Assembly (NCBI GenBank): GCA_002405525.1
Contig: DHLY01000152.1
Coordinates: 3,250-15,361 of the forward strand
Source: Proteobacteria bacterium UBA4656
GTDB taxonomy: Bacteria > Pseudomonadota > Gammaproteobacteria > Xanthomonadales > Ahniellaceae
Reading direction: 5' to 3'
DNA length: 12,112 nucleotides
A model generated the notes under the pieces. It did not search any database and had not been told where the DNA came from. It worked only from the letters and a program-made list of their open reading frames with translations. The position numbers and the translations under genes were made by a program. This document shows, in pieces, positions 1 through 7,310 of this stretch (its first letter is position 1; each line of letters begins with the position of its first letter).

Positions 1-507
1 CAGGCGGCCGCGGCGCACGGCCCACTCGAAGGCGGGGTTGGCGTGCCGGCGGTACATGCCGGACACCGGCACCCGGGTGCACAACAGCCGGCCACAAATC
101 TCGAGCGTGAGGAAGTGGCCGGACACCAGGATCACGCCGCGCCCGGCCTCTCGCACACGCGCGATGTGCTCGACGCCTTCGAAGGTGGTGCGCGCCGGCA
201 GGTCGCGCAGCGGGCCCCACCAGGCGCGCAGGAATTCGAACAATCCCAGCCCGATCGAGCGGAAGCACGCGCGCAGCAGGTGGGCGCGTTCGGCCGGCGT
301 GGCGTCTGGGAAGCACAGCGCGAGGTTGGCCTCGGCGATGCGGCGGCGGCGGCGCGCGAGGTGGAAGGCCAGCGCGCCGATCGCGCGGCCCAGCGGGCGG
401 GTGATTGCGCCCGGCAGCCGTGCGACCAGCCACAGCAGGCCGATCCCGGCCCAGGACGGCCAGGTGCGGGGCGAGAGCGGCGGGGGCGGCAGACCGGCGG
501 GACGCAT
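1..507 (-). CDS. lpxL: Lipid A late acyltransferase, LpxL/HtrB type (3' part missing)
   Basis: Kdo-dependent late acyltransferase that adds a secondary acyl chain to the lipid A precursor at the cytoplasmic face of the inner membrane. The window holds the first 169 residues of a protein that is usually about 300. After a proline-rich start (residues 1-20) come a hydrophobic anchor segment (about 21-35), an arginine cluster (52-56), the family stretch RIAEANLALCFPDAT and the signature SGHFLTLEICGR. In the signature, H131 and E136 match the catalytic HX4(D/E) pair of this family. The segment MYRRHANP (151-158) corresponds to the conserved tyrosine-arginine-asparagine-proline region after the active site. 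The only ATG that fits is at 507, and a TACAAT box lies 6 nt before it. The divergent neighbour is waaA, which makes the Kdo2-lipid IVA acceptor, supporting LpxL over a generic acyltransferase. LpxM or LpxP specificity cannot be excluded. The gene continues beyond position 1. Confidence 0.9.
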   Translation of the reverse strand, partial: MRPAGLPPPPLSPRTWPSWAGIGLLWLVARLPGAITRPLGRAIGALAFHLARRRRRIAEANLALCFPDATPAERAHLLRACFRSIGLGLFEFLRAWWGPLRDLPARTTFEGVEHIARVREAGRGVILVSGHFLTLEICGRLLCTRVPVSGMYRRHANPAFEWAVRRGRL

Positions 508-513
508 CGGTCG

Positions 514-519
514 ATTGTA
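514..519 (-). promoter_or_regulatory. -10 box of a probable leaderless lpxL promoter
   Basis: The minus strand reads TACAAT, 5 of 6 matches to the sigma-70 -10 consensus, followed by CGACCG and then the lpxL ATG at 507. A 6-nt gap would put the transcription start on or next to the A of the start codon, so no Shine-Dalgarno site is possible, and none is seen. No convincing -35 box is visible 16-18 nt upstream. The arrangement is the mirror image of the one in front of waaA. Confidence 0.5.
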
Positions 520-619
520 GGGGCCGGGGCCGCGCGACCGGGGCCGCAGGGGACGCCCCGGCGGCGACCGCGACGAGGCGGCTTCGACGCGGCTGCGCGA
601 AGCGGCCGCGCGCAGTGTC

Positions 620-625
620 TACAAT
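620..625 (+). promoter_or_regulatory. -10 box of a probable leaderless waaA promoter
   Basis: TACAAT at this position is followed by CGCCGG and then the waaA ATG at 632. The 6-nt gap is the same as in the divergent lpxL promoter, and the shared string CTACAATCG occurs in both. The expected transcription start falls on the start codon. There is no Shine-Dalgarno-like sequence before the ATG and no clear -35 hexamer. Confidence 0.5.
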
Positions 626-631
626 CGCCGG

Positions 632-1924
632 ATGCTCGCCCTCGGCCGTGCGCTGTACAGCCTCACCATGTACCTGCTCACACCGGTGATCCTGTATCGC
701 CTGGCGCTGCGCGGGATGCGCTTCCCGGAGTACTTCGGCCGCTGGCGCGAGCGGTTCGGCTTCTTCCCCGCCCCGGGTTTCCGGCGCTCGATCTGGGTGC
801 ACGCGGTGTCGGTCGGCGAGGTGAACGCGGCCGCCCCGCTGATCAGCGCGCTGATGCGCCGCTATGCCGACACCCCGATGGTGATCACCACCGTCACTCC
901 GACCGGCTCGACGCGCGTGCGCAGGCTGTTCGGCGACCACGTCTTCCACGTCTACCTGCCCTACGACCTCACCGCCGCGGTCGAGCGCTTCCTCGACCGC
1001 GTCGACCCGGTGCTGGCGGTGGTGATGGAAACCGAAATCTGGCCGAACCTGTTCCTGACCTGCGCCGGGCGCGGGATCCCGGTGGTGGTGGCCAACGCGC
1101 GGCTGTCGGAGCGCTCGCTGGGCGGCTATGGCCCGGTGCGCCCGCTGGCGCGCGCGGCGATCAAGAGCGCGAGCGCGGTGGCCGCGCAGTCGCAGCAGGA
1201 CGCGGAGCGGCTGCTCCGGCTGGGCGCCGATCCGGCACGCCTCACCGTGGCCGGCAACGTGAAGTTCGACATGCCGGTGCCGAAGGGCCTCGACCAGGCG
1301 GCCGCGATGCTGCGCGACTACTGGGGCCGCAACCGCCCGGTGTGGATCGCCGCCAGCACGCACGAGGGCGAGGAAGCCGCGGTGGTGGAGGCACACACCC
1401 GGGTGCTCAAGCGCTTCCCCGATGCCCTTCTGCTGCTCGCGCCGCGGCATCCGGAGCGTTTCCGGCCGGTGGTGCAACTGTGCCGGCAGTACGGCTTGCG
1501 CACCCTGGTGCGCAGCGAAGACACGGTGGCGCTGCTGGACACGCAGTGCTTCGTGATCGACACCCTGGGCGAGCTGCTGACCTTCTACGCCGGCTGCGAC
1601 GTGGCCTTCGTGGCGGGCTCGTTCGACCCGATCGGCGGCCACAACGTGCTGGAGCCGGCGGCGCTGTCGCGCCCGGTGCTGGTGGGCCCGTACACCTTCA
1701 ACTTCACCGAGATCACCGACAGCATGCTCGCCTCCGGGGCCGCGCTGCGGGTGGCCGACGCGGCGGCGCTCGGCGACGCCGTCGCACGCCTGCTGTCCGA
1801 CCCCGGCGCGCGCGAGCGAATGGGGCGCGCGGGGCTCGAGGTCGTACAGCGCGAACGCGGTGCGGTGGATCGCGTAATGCAGATCGTCGGCGGGGTGCTG
1901 GGCGACCTGCGCGAGGGGCACTGA
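632..1924 (+). CDS. waaA: 3-deoxy-D-manno-octulosonic acid (Kdo) transferase
   Basis: Transfers Kdo from CMP-Kdo to lipid IVA, the first core sugar of lipopolysaccharide, at the inner face of the inner membrane. The 430-residue length fits the family (about 420-430). A hydrophobic N-terminal membrane segment (about 8-28) is followed by a GT-B fold. HAVSVGE carries the catalytic base E63. METEIWPN lies at 132-139. GNVKFD and APRHPERF mark the start of the C-terminal half, and GGHNVLEPA (335-343, with H337, N338 and E341) is the CMP-Kdo binding signature. All key motifs are intact. The start at 632 gives the normal N-terminus and lies 6 nt after a TACAAT box. The gene is divergent from lpxL, the next lipid A step, and ends convergently 39 bp from tolC. 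Whether it adds one or two Kdo residues cannot be read from the sequence. Also called kdtA. Confidence 0.96.
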   Translation: MLALGRALYSLTMYLLTPVILYRLALRGMRFPEYFGRWRERFGFFPAPGFRRSIWVHAVSVGEVNAAAPLISALMRRYADTPMVITTVTPTGSTRVRRLFGDHVFHVYLPYDLTAAVERFLDRVDPVLAVVMETEIWPNLFLTCAGRGIPVVVANARLSERSLGGYGPVRPLARAAIKSASAVAAQSQQDAERLLRLGADPARLTVAGNVKFDMPVPKGLDQAAAMLRDYWGRNRPVWIAASTHEGEEAAVVEAHTRVLKRFPDALLLLAPRHPERFRPVVQLCRQYGLRTLVRSEDTVALLDTQCFVIDTLGELLTFYAGCDVAFVAGSFDPIGGHNVLEPAALSRPVLVGPYTFNFTEITDSMLASGAALRVADAAALGDAVARLLSDPGARERMGRAGLEVVQRERGAVDRVMQIVGGVLGDLREGH

Positions 1925-1963
1925 GCGGAAAGCAGCGCCCGCACGACGACCCGCGCCGCAGGC

Positions 1964-3391
1964 TCAGCCCGGCGCGCGCTCGGCCTGCGCGGCGGGCACG
2001 ACCTCGGTCAGCAGGCCGTTGACCCGCTCGATGTCGGCCACGTCGATCACGCCAGCGGACTGTTTCAGGCGCAGCCCGGAGAGGATGAAGCTGTGGCGCG
2101 CGCGCGCGTACTCGCGCTGGGCGGCAAACAGCTGCTGCTGGCTGAGCAGCACGTCGACGATGGTGCGGGTGCCGACCTCGAAGCCGGCCTGGGTCGCCTC
2201 CAGCGCCGACTGGGCGGAGACCAGCGCCTGTTTGCGCGCCTCGACCTCGCTCATCCCGGCCGCCACCGCGCGGAAGGCGCTGCGCACCGCGCGCACCACG
2301 GAGCGGCGTTCCTGCTCCAGCTGCTCGCCGGCGGCGTCGCGGTTGTGCACACTCTGCCGCACCGCGGACTGGGTGGCGAAGCCGGCGAACACCGGCACGT
2401 CGAGGACCAGGCTCAGAGAACTGCCGTCGGTGGTGCCGTCGGCGGGGAAGGTCACGTCGCGCGAGGTACGCGTGCCCCACGACTTGTCGTCGCTGTACCC
2501 GGCCTGCAGCGACAGTGTCGGGAAGTGCCCGGCCTTCGCGGTCTGCACCGCCTGTTCGGCGGACTCCACGGCGAACCGGCGCGCAGCCAGCGCCGGGCTT
2601 TGGTCGAGCGCCACCGCCACCCACTGCTCCGGGTCGCTGGGCTCGGGCATCGACAGGGGGATCTCGGTGTCCAGCGCCTTCAGCGACTCGACCGGCTGCC
2701 CGGTGAGTTCCGACAGCGCCTCGTAGGCGTCGTCGAGCTGGTTCCGGGCCAGGATCACGTTGGCGCGAGCACTATCGTAGCGCGCGCGCGCTTCGTGCAC
2801 GTCGGTGATCGCTGTCAGCCCGACTTCGAAGCGCTGCTCGGCCTGCTCCAGCTGGCGGCCGACGGCCGTTTCCTCGGCGCGCGCGGCATCCAGGTTGGTG
2901 GTGGCGGTCAGGGCGTCGAAGTAGGCGGTCGCGACGCGGATGAACAGACTGTCGAGTGCGAGTTCGTAGTCGGCGGCGAAGCGCGAGCCGTCAGCGCGCG
3001 CGCCGCGCAGGCGGGTGTAGTTGCGGTGGTCGTAAACGCTCTGCCGCAGGTTGATGCTGTAGTCGCGGCGCCGGGTGTCGCTCGACCCGACGACCTGACC
3101 GAACTGGACGCCGCCGGTCTCGGTCGGGAAGGTGCCGACCGACGTCGATCGACCGTCGCTGTCGGAGACCGTCGCCTGGCCGCCGATCTGCGGCAGCAGC
3201 GCCGCGCGGGCCTGCACCACGCCTTCGCCGGCGGCCAGCCTCGCGGCCTCGGCGGCCCGCAATTGCGGGTCGCTCTGCCGCGCCTGCTGGTAGACGGTCG
3301 CCAGGTCGGCGGCGACGGCGTGGCCGGCGGCGAGAGCGAGGCCCACGGCCAGCGCGAGTCGGTTCACGAACGGGATGCTGCGCACGGGCAT
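1964..3391 (-). CDS. tolC: TolC-family outer membrane channel protein
   Basis: Outer membrane exit duct for RND pumps and type I secretion. The 475 residues begin with a signal peptide (PVRS, hydrophobic 11-24, HAVAA, probable cleavage near residue 27 or 28) and a mature start with the family pattern (YQQARQSDPQLRAAEA). The internal duplication typical of TolC is visible: EVGLTAITDVHEARARYDSA around residue 190 and EVGTRTIVDVLLSQQQLFAA around residue 406 are the two equivalent helical repeats. Long alanine/glutamine-rich coiled-coil helices fill the rest. The ATG at 3391 has AGGA 8 nt upstream. It follows the methyltransferase-like gene by 33 bp on the same strand, so the two are probably co-transcribed. 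The RND operon lies just upstream in the same direction, making this the likely outer membrane partner. I see no hairpin plus T-run in the 39 bp between its stop and the waaA stop. Confidence 0.95.
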   Translation of the reverse strand: MPVRSIPFVNRLALAVGLALAAGHAVAADLATVYQQARQSDPQLRAAEAARLAAGEGVVQARAALLPQIGGQATVSDSDGRSTSVGTFPTETGGVQFGQVVGSSDTRRRDYSINLRQSVYDHRNYTRLRGARADGSRFAADYELALDSLFIRVATAYFDALTATTNLDAARAEETAVGRQLEQAEQRFEVGLTAITDVHEARARYDSARANVILARNQLDDAYEALSELTGQPVESLKALDTEIPLSMPEPSDPEQWVAVALDQSPALAARRFAVESAEQAVQTAKAGHFPTLSLQAGYSDDKSWGTRTSRDVTFPADGTTDGSSLSLVLDVPVFAGFATQSAVRQSVHNRDAAGEQLEQERRSVVRAVRSAFRAVAAGMSEVEARKQALVSAQSALEATQAGFEVGTRTIVDVLLSQQQLFAAQREYARARHSFILSGLRLKQSAGVIDVADIERVNGLLTEVVPAAQAERAPG

Positions 3392-3424
3392 GGGCGAAGT
3401 CCTGGTAGGGCGGTGGCGCGCCGG

Positions 3425-4084
3425 CTACAGCGCGAAGCGCTGCGCCGGCTCGGCGCCGTGGAGGTAGGGAATCTCGGTCTCGAACAGGCTTTCGGTGACG
3501 ATCGATCCGTCGGCGAGGCGGCGCAACAGCACCGCCTCCATCGCCGGCGCGCGGCCGCGCACCACGAACAGACGGCCGCCGGGGGCGAGCCAATCCACGA
3601 AGCGCGACGGCACCTCGTCGACCGCGGCCTCGACCGCGATCGCGTCGAAGGTGCGACCCGGCGACCAGCCCGCCAGCGCGTCGCCGGACTCGACGCGCAC
3701 GTTGGCCAGTCCGCCTTCGGCCATGCGCGCACGGATGCGCTCGGCGAAGTCGGGGTGGCGCTCGATCGCCACCACCTCACGCCCCAGATGGGCAAGGCAG
3801 GCGGTGAGGTAACCGCTGCCGGCGCCGATCTCCAGCACCGAGTCATCCGGCTGCACGTCGAGTGCCTGCAGGATGCGGCCCTGCACCACCGGCTTGGTCA
3901 TCGACTCACCGTGCTCGAGCGGGATCTCGACGTCGGCGAACGCGAGCTTGCGGAAGCGCGCCGGCACGAAGTCCTCGCGGCGCACCCTGCCCATGGCCTC
4001 GAGCACGCGGGGGTCCAGCACCTCCCACGGGCGGACCTGCTGTTCGATCATGTTGAAGCGGGCGCGTTCGAAATCGAGTGGCAT
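3425..4084 (-). CDS. Protein-L-isoaspartate O-methyltransferase family protein
   Basis: An S-adenosylmethionine-dependent methyltransferase of the PCMT family, 219 residues (E. coli Pcm has about 208). SAM motif I is VLEIGAGSGY (83-92). VVAIER puts an acidic residue (E108) at the end of the second strand, SGDAL supplies D135, and FDAIAVEAAVDEVP is the motif II/post-II region. Upstream, VEIPLEHGESMTKP corresponds to the substrate-binding loop, but true isoaspartyl methyltransferases have a pattern like ISQPYMVA there, and here it reads MTKPVVQG (62-69) with Thr in place of the usual Ser. The C-terminus also lacks the valine-arginine-phenylalanine-proline ending of E. coli Pcm. I therefore assign the fold and family firmly but the isoaspartate repair activity only tentatively. 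It lies 33 bp upstream of tolC and 145 bp downstream of the RND pump. A TTGCCG-17-TAGCCT element may give the pair its own promoter. Confidence 0.85.
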   Translation of the reverse strand: MPLDFERARFNMIEQQVRPWEVLDPRVLEAMGRVRREDFVPARFRKLAFADVEIPLEHGESMTKPVVQGRILQALDVQPDDSVLEIGAGSGYLTACLAHLGREVVAIERHPDFAERIRARMAEGGLANVRVESGDALAGWSPGRTFDAIAVEAAVDEVPSRFVDWLAPGGRLFVVRGRAPAMEAVLLRRLADGSIVTESLFETEIPYLHGAEPAQRFAL

Positions 4085-4116
4085 GGCGGGCGTCGTGCTG
4101 GATGCGGCAGGCGGAT

Positions 4117-4145
4117 AGGCTAAGGCCTCGCGGCCGACCCGGCAA
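4117..4145 (-). promoter_or_regulatory. Possible promoter for the methyltransferase-tolC pair
   Basis: The minus strand has TTGCCG (4145-4140), a 17-nt spacer and TAGCCT (4122-4117), giving 4 of 6 and 3 of 6 matches to sigma-70 boxes. Transcription would start near 4110, about 26 nt before the ATG at 4084. No clear Shine-Dalgarno site precedes that ATG. The element lies in the 145-bp gap after the RND pump gene, where I see no terminator hairpin, so read-through from the efflux operon is also possible. Confidence 0.3.
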
Positions 4146-4229
4146 ACGCGAACTCGGACCCGCGCCGTCCGCCACGCTCGCCGAAGACCTCGTGCGCGGG
4201 GCAGTGCCGGAAGTCACCGCCGACACACA

Positions 4230-7200
4230 TCACCGCTCCGGCTGTCGTGCACCGGCAGCCGGCGACGCGATGCCGAACCATGCCGCGTACAATGCGGGCA
4301 GGAACACCACGGTGAGCACCGTGGCCGACACCAGGCCGCCCATGATCGCCACCGCCATCGGGCCGAAAAACACGCTGCGTGTGAGGGGGATCATGGCCAG
4401 GACGGCGGCCAGCGCGGTCAGCGCGATCGGCCGCAGGCGCCGCACGGTGGCGTCGACCACCGCGTCCCACGGATGGCGCCCGGCCGCGGCGTCCTGTCCG
4501 ATCTGGTCGACGAGGATCACCGAGTTGCGCATGATCATCCCCGACAGCGCGATGGTGCCGAGCATCGCCACGAAGCCGAACGGCTGACCGAACAGCAGCA
4601 GGAAGACCGAAACGCCGATCAGGCCCAGCGGAGCGGTCAGCCAGACCATCGCCACCCGGCTGAAACTGCGCAACTGGAACATGAGCAGGGTGGTGACGGC
4701 GAACACGAACAGCGGCACTCCGGCCAGCACCGAACGCTGCGCGCGAGCGGCATCCTCGACCACGCCGCCGGTCTCGATCCGGTAGCCCGCAGGAAGGCCG
4801 GCGCGAAGCGGCTCCAGCGCCGGCCCGATGCGATGCGCCACCGTCGACGGCTGCGCGTCGCCCGCCACGTCGGCGCGCACGGTGATCGTGGGCAGGCGGT
4901 CACGGCGCCAGATCACCCCCTCCTCGAAGCCGGGCCGCACCGTGGCAATCTGCGCCAGCGGCACGCTGCGTCCGGAGGCGGTGGGCACAGAAAGGTCCTC
5001 CAGCAGGCTCAGCCGAGCGCGCTCTTCGGCCGGACCGCGCAGCACGATATCGATCAGTTCGTGGCCCTCGCGGAACAGGCTGACGCGAGTGCCGGACAGC
5101 GAACTCTGGACGAAGTTGGCGAGGTCCTGCGACGAGACACCGAGCACCCGCGCGCGGTCCTGGTCGATCTCCAGGTGCAGGATCTTCGACGGCTCGTCCC
5201 AGTCCAGGTGGACGTTGGCGGCGTCCGGGTCGGCGCGCACCACCTCGGCCACCCGCCGCGCCGTCGCGCGCACGGTCGGGATGTCCTCGCCGGAGACGCG
5301 GAATTGCACCGGATAGCCGACCGGCGGGCCATTCTCCAGGCGCGCCACGCGCCAGCGGACGTCGCTGAACTCCGCCGCCAGCACGTCCATCAGCCCGGCA
5401 CGAAGGCGCTCGCGCGCCGCGATGTCGCGCGCCGAGAGCACGAACTGCGCGAACGCGGCCTGCGGCAGCTGCTGGTCCAGCGGCAAGTAGAAGCGCGGCG
5501 CGCCGGTGCCGACGTAGGCGGTGTGGCGCTCGAGATCCTGCGCGAGGTGCTGCGCCTCGAGCGCGCGCTCCAGGCGCATCACCACCGCCTCGGTCGCCTT
5601 CAGCGAGGCGCCCTCGCCGAGCTTGAGGTCGACCATCAGCTCCAATCGCGTGCTGGCGGGGAAGAACTGCTGCTGCACCAGGCCGAAGCCCGCGATCGAC
5701 AGCACGAACAGCGCCGCCGTGGCGGAGAGCACCGCGCGGCGGTGCACGAGGCAGGCCTCGACCACGGCGCGGAAGCGGCGGTAAAAGGGGGTGTCGTAGA
5801 GGTCGCGCGTCGGCGTTCCGGTGTGGCCACGATCGGGCAGCAGCCGCCAGCCTAGCCACGGAATGAATACCACTGCCGCGATCCACGACACCAGCAGAGC
5901 GAGGGTCACCACCTCGAAGATCGATCGCGTGTATTCGCCCGTCGCCGACTGCGCGGTTGCGATCGGCAGGAACCCGGCGGCGGTGACCAGGGTGCCGGTG
6001 AGCATCGGGAAGGCGGTGCTGTCCCAGGCCGCGGCAGCGGCCCTGACGCGGTCGAAGCCCTGCTCCAGCTTCACCGCCATCATCTCCACTGCGATGATCG
6101 CGTCGTCGACCAGCAGGCCGAGGGAGAGGACCAGCGCGCCGAGCGAAATCTTGTGCAGGTCGATCCCGAAGTAGTGCATCCCGGCGAAGGTCATCGCCAG
6201 CACCAGCGGGATCGACAGCGCCACCACCATGCCGGTGCGAAGCCCCAGGCTGACGAAGCTCACCAGCAGCACGATCGCCACCGCCTCGACCAGCACGCGG
6301 ACGAACTCCGCCACCGACGTGCGCACCGCGCGAGGCTGGTCGGCCACCGGCGCAAGATCGAGTCCGACCGGCAGCGACTGCTGCAGCGCTTCGGCGCGCG
6401 CGGCCAGCGCCTCGCCGAGTCGGATGATGTCCCCGCCCGGCACCATCGAGACCCCGATTCCGATCACTTCGCGGCCCTGGTGGCGCATCTTCGGCGCCGG
6501 CGGGTCGGCGAATCCGCGCCGCACGTCGGCGACATCGCCGAGCTTGAACAGGCGATCGCCGGCGCGGATCGACAGACCGCGGATCGAATCGACCGAATCG
6601 AAGGCGCCGCTGGCGCGCAGGAAGATGCGGTCGCTGGCGGTCTCGAAGAACCCGGCGGGGACCACGGCGTTCTGCGCCTCCAGCGCGCCCAGCACCTCGT
6701 CGAACGACACCCCCAGGGTGGCGATCTTGGCGTTGCTCAGCTCGATCCAGACCCGCTCATCCTGCAGGCCGATGAGTTCCACCTTGGCCACTTCCGGCAC
6801 CCGCAGCAGTTCGAGCTGCACGCGGCGCGCCCAATCCCTGAGCTGGGCGTAGTCGAAGCCGTCGCCGGACAAGGCGTAGATGGTGCCGAAGGTGTCGCCG
6901 AACTCGTCGTTGAAGAACGGGCCGACGACGCCTGGCGGCAGGGTGTGGCGGATGTCGCCGACCTTCTTCCGGACCTGGTACCACAGCGCCGGCTTGGCGC
7001 TGGACGGCAAATCGTCGCGGGCGACGAACAGCACCACGGACTCGCCTGGGCGGGCGTAGGAACGGATGAAATCGGACTGGCCGGTTTCCTGCAGCCTGGT
7101 CTCGATCCGCTCGTTGACCTGCAGCGCCACCTGCTCCGCGGTCGCTCCCGGCCACAGTGTGCGCACGACCATCGCCTTGAAGGTGAAGGGCGGGTCTTCC

Positions 7201-7310
7201 GACTGGCCGAGGCGCAGGTAGGACCAGGCGCCGATCAGCGCCAGCGCGACGGCGAAATAGGCCACCAGCGCACGATTGCGCAGCGCCCATTCGGACAGGT
7301 TGGACCTCAT
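4230..7310 (-). CDS. RND efflux pump, inner membrane permease (TriC-like HAE1 branch)
   Basis: Proton-driven inner membrane pump of a tripartite efflux system, 1026 residues (family about 1020-1050). TM1 lies at about 12-31, then the first periplasmic loop with PPFTFKAMVVRTLWPGAT and ARPGESVVLF, then TM2-TM6, with the paired proton-relay aspartates D402 and D403 in LVDDAIIAVE of TM4. The second half repeats this layout: TM7 at about 530-550, a large periplasmic loop, and TM8-TM12 at the end. The TM10 position that is Lys in AcrB (K940) is R928 here, in MIMRNSVILVDQ. TM11 keeps RRLRPIALTAL. Strings such as GPFFNDEFGDTFGTIYALSGDGF and SLGLRTGMVVALSIPLVLAMTF recall the TriC branch. That is recognition from memory, so substrates are not claimed. 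I chose ATG 7310, which forms an ATGA overlap with the hydrolase stop, over the upstream 7358 codon that would add an arginine-rich, non-family extension. Confidence 0.94.
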   Translation of the reverse strand: MRSNLSEWALRNRALVAYFAVALALIGAWSYLRLGQSEDPPFTFKAMVVRTLWPGATAEQVALQVNERIETRLQETGQSDFIRSYARPGESVVLFVARDDLPSSAKPALWYQVRKKVGDIRHTLPPGVVGPFFNDEFGDTFGTIYALSGDGFDYAQLRDWARRVQLELLRVPEVAKVELIGLQDERVWIELSNAKIATLGVSFDEVLGALEAQNAVVPAGFFETASDRIFLRASGAFDSVDSIRGLSIRAGDRLFKLGDVADVRRGFADPPAPKMRHQGREVIGIGVSMVPGGDIIRLGEALAARAEALQQSLPVGLDLAPVADQPRAVRTSVAEFVRVLVEAVAIVLLVSFVSLGLRTGMVVALSIPLVLAMTFAGMHYFGIDLHKISLGALVLSLGLLVDDAIIAVEMMAVKLEQGFDRVRAAAAAWDSTAFPMLTGTLVTAAGFLPIATAQSATGEYTRSIFEVVTLALLVSWIAAVVFIPWLGWRLLPDRGHTGTPTRDLYDTPFYRRFRAVVEACLVHRRAVLSATAALFVLSIAGFGLVQQQFFPASTRLELMVDLKLGEGASLKATEAVVMRLERALEAQHLAQDLERHTAYVGTGAPRFYLPLDQQLPQAAFAQFVLSARDIAARERLRAGLMDVLAAEFSDVRWRVARLENGPPVGYPVQFRVSGEDIPTVRATARRVAEVVRADPDAANVHLDWDEPSKILHLEIDQDRARVLGVSSQDLANFVQSSLSGTRVSLFREGHELIDIVLRGPAEERARLSLLEDLSVPTASGRSVPLAQIATVRPGFEEGVIWRRDRLPTITVRADVAGDAQPSTVAHRIGPALEPLRAGLPAGYRIETGGVVEDAARAQRSVLAGVPLFVFAVTTLLMFQLRSFSRVAMVWLTAPLGLIGVSVFLLLFGQPFGFVAMLGTIALSGMIMRNSVILVDQIGQDAAAGRHPWDAVVDATVRRLRPIALTALAAVLAMIPLTRSVFFGPMAVAIMGGLVSATVLTVVFLPALYAAWFGIASPAAGARQPER

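Noticed and set aside
1925..1963. Bidirectional terminator between the convergent waaA and tolC stops
   Set aside because: I looked for a stem-loop with T-runs in these 39 bp and found only scattered GC-rich complementarity without a T-run.
43..2022. 659-codon open frame on plus overlapping lpxL and waaA
   Set aside because: It is a GC-driven shadow frame. The protein is low-complexity arginine, glycine and alanine, and it covers two genes with intact family motifs in other frames.
2096..2108. Alternating GCGCGCGCGCGCG tract, possible Z-DNA
   Set aside because: It lies inside tolC and encodes an alternating Arg/Ala coiled-coil stretch, so codon use explains it.
2093..4123. 676-codon open frame on plus antisense to tolC and the methyltransferase gene
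   Set aside because: Composition is rich in His, Arg, Gly and Ala without domains, while the opposite strand encodes recognisable proteins with starts and a ribosome binding site.
4289..4294. Another TACAAT string on plus
   Set aside because: It lies in the 3' end of the RND pump gene on the opposite strand and no start codon follows at the 6-nt spacing, so it is coincidental.
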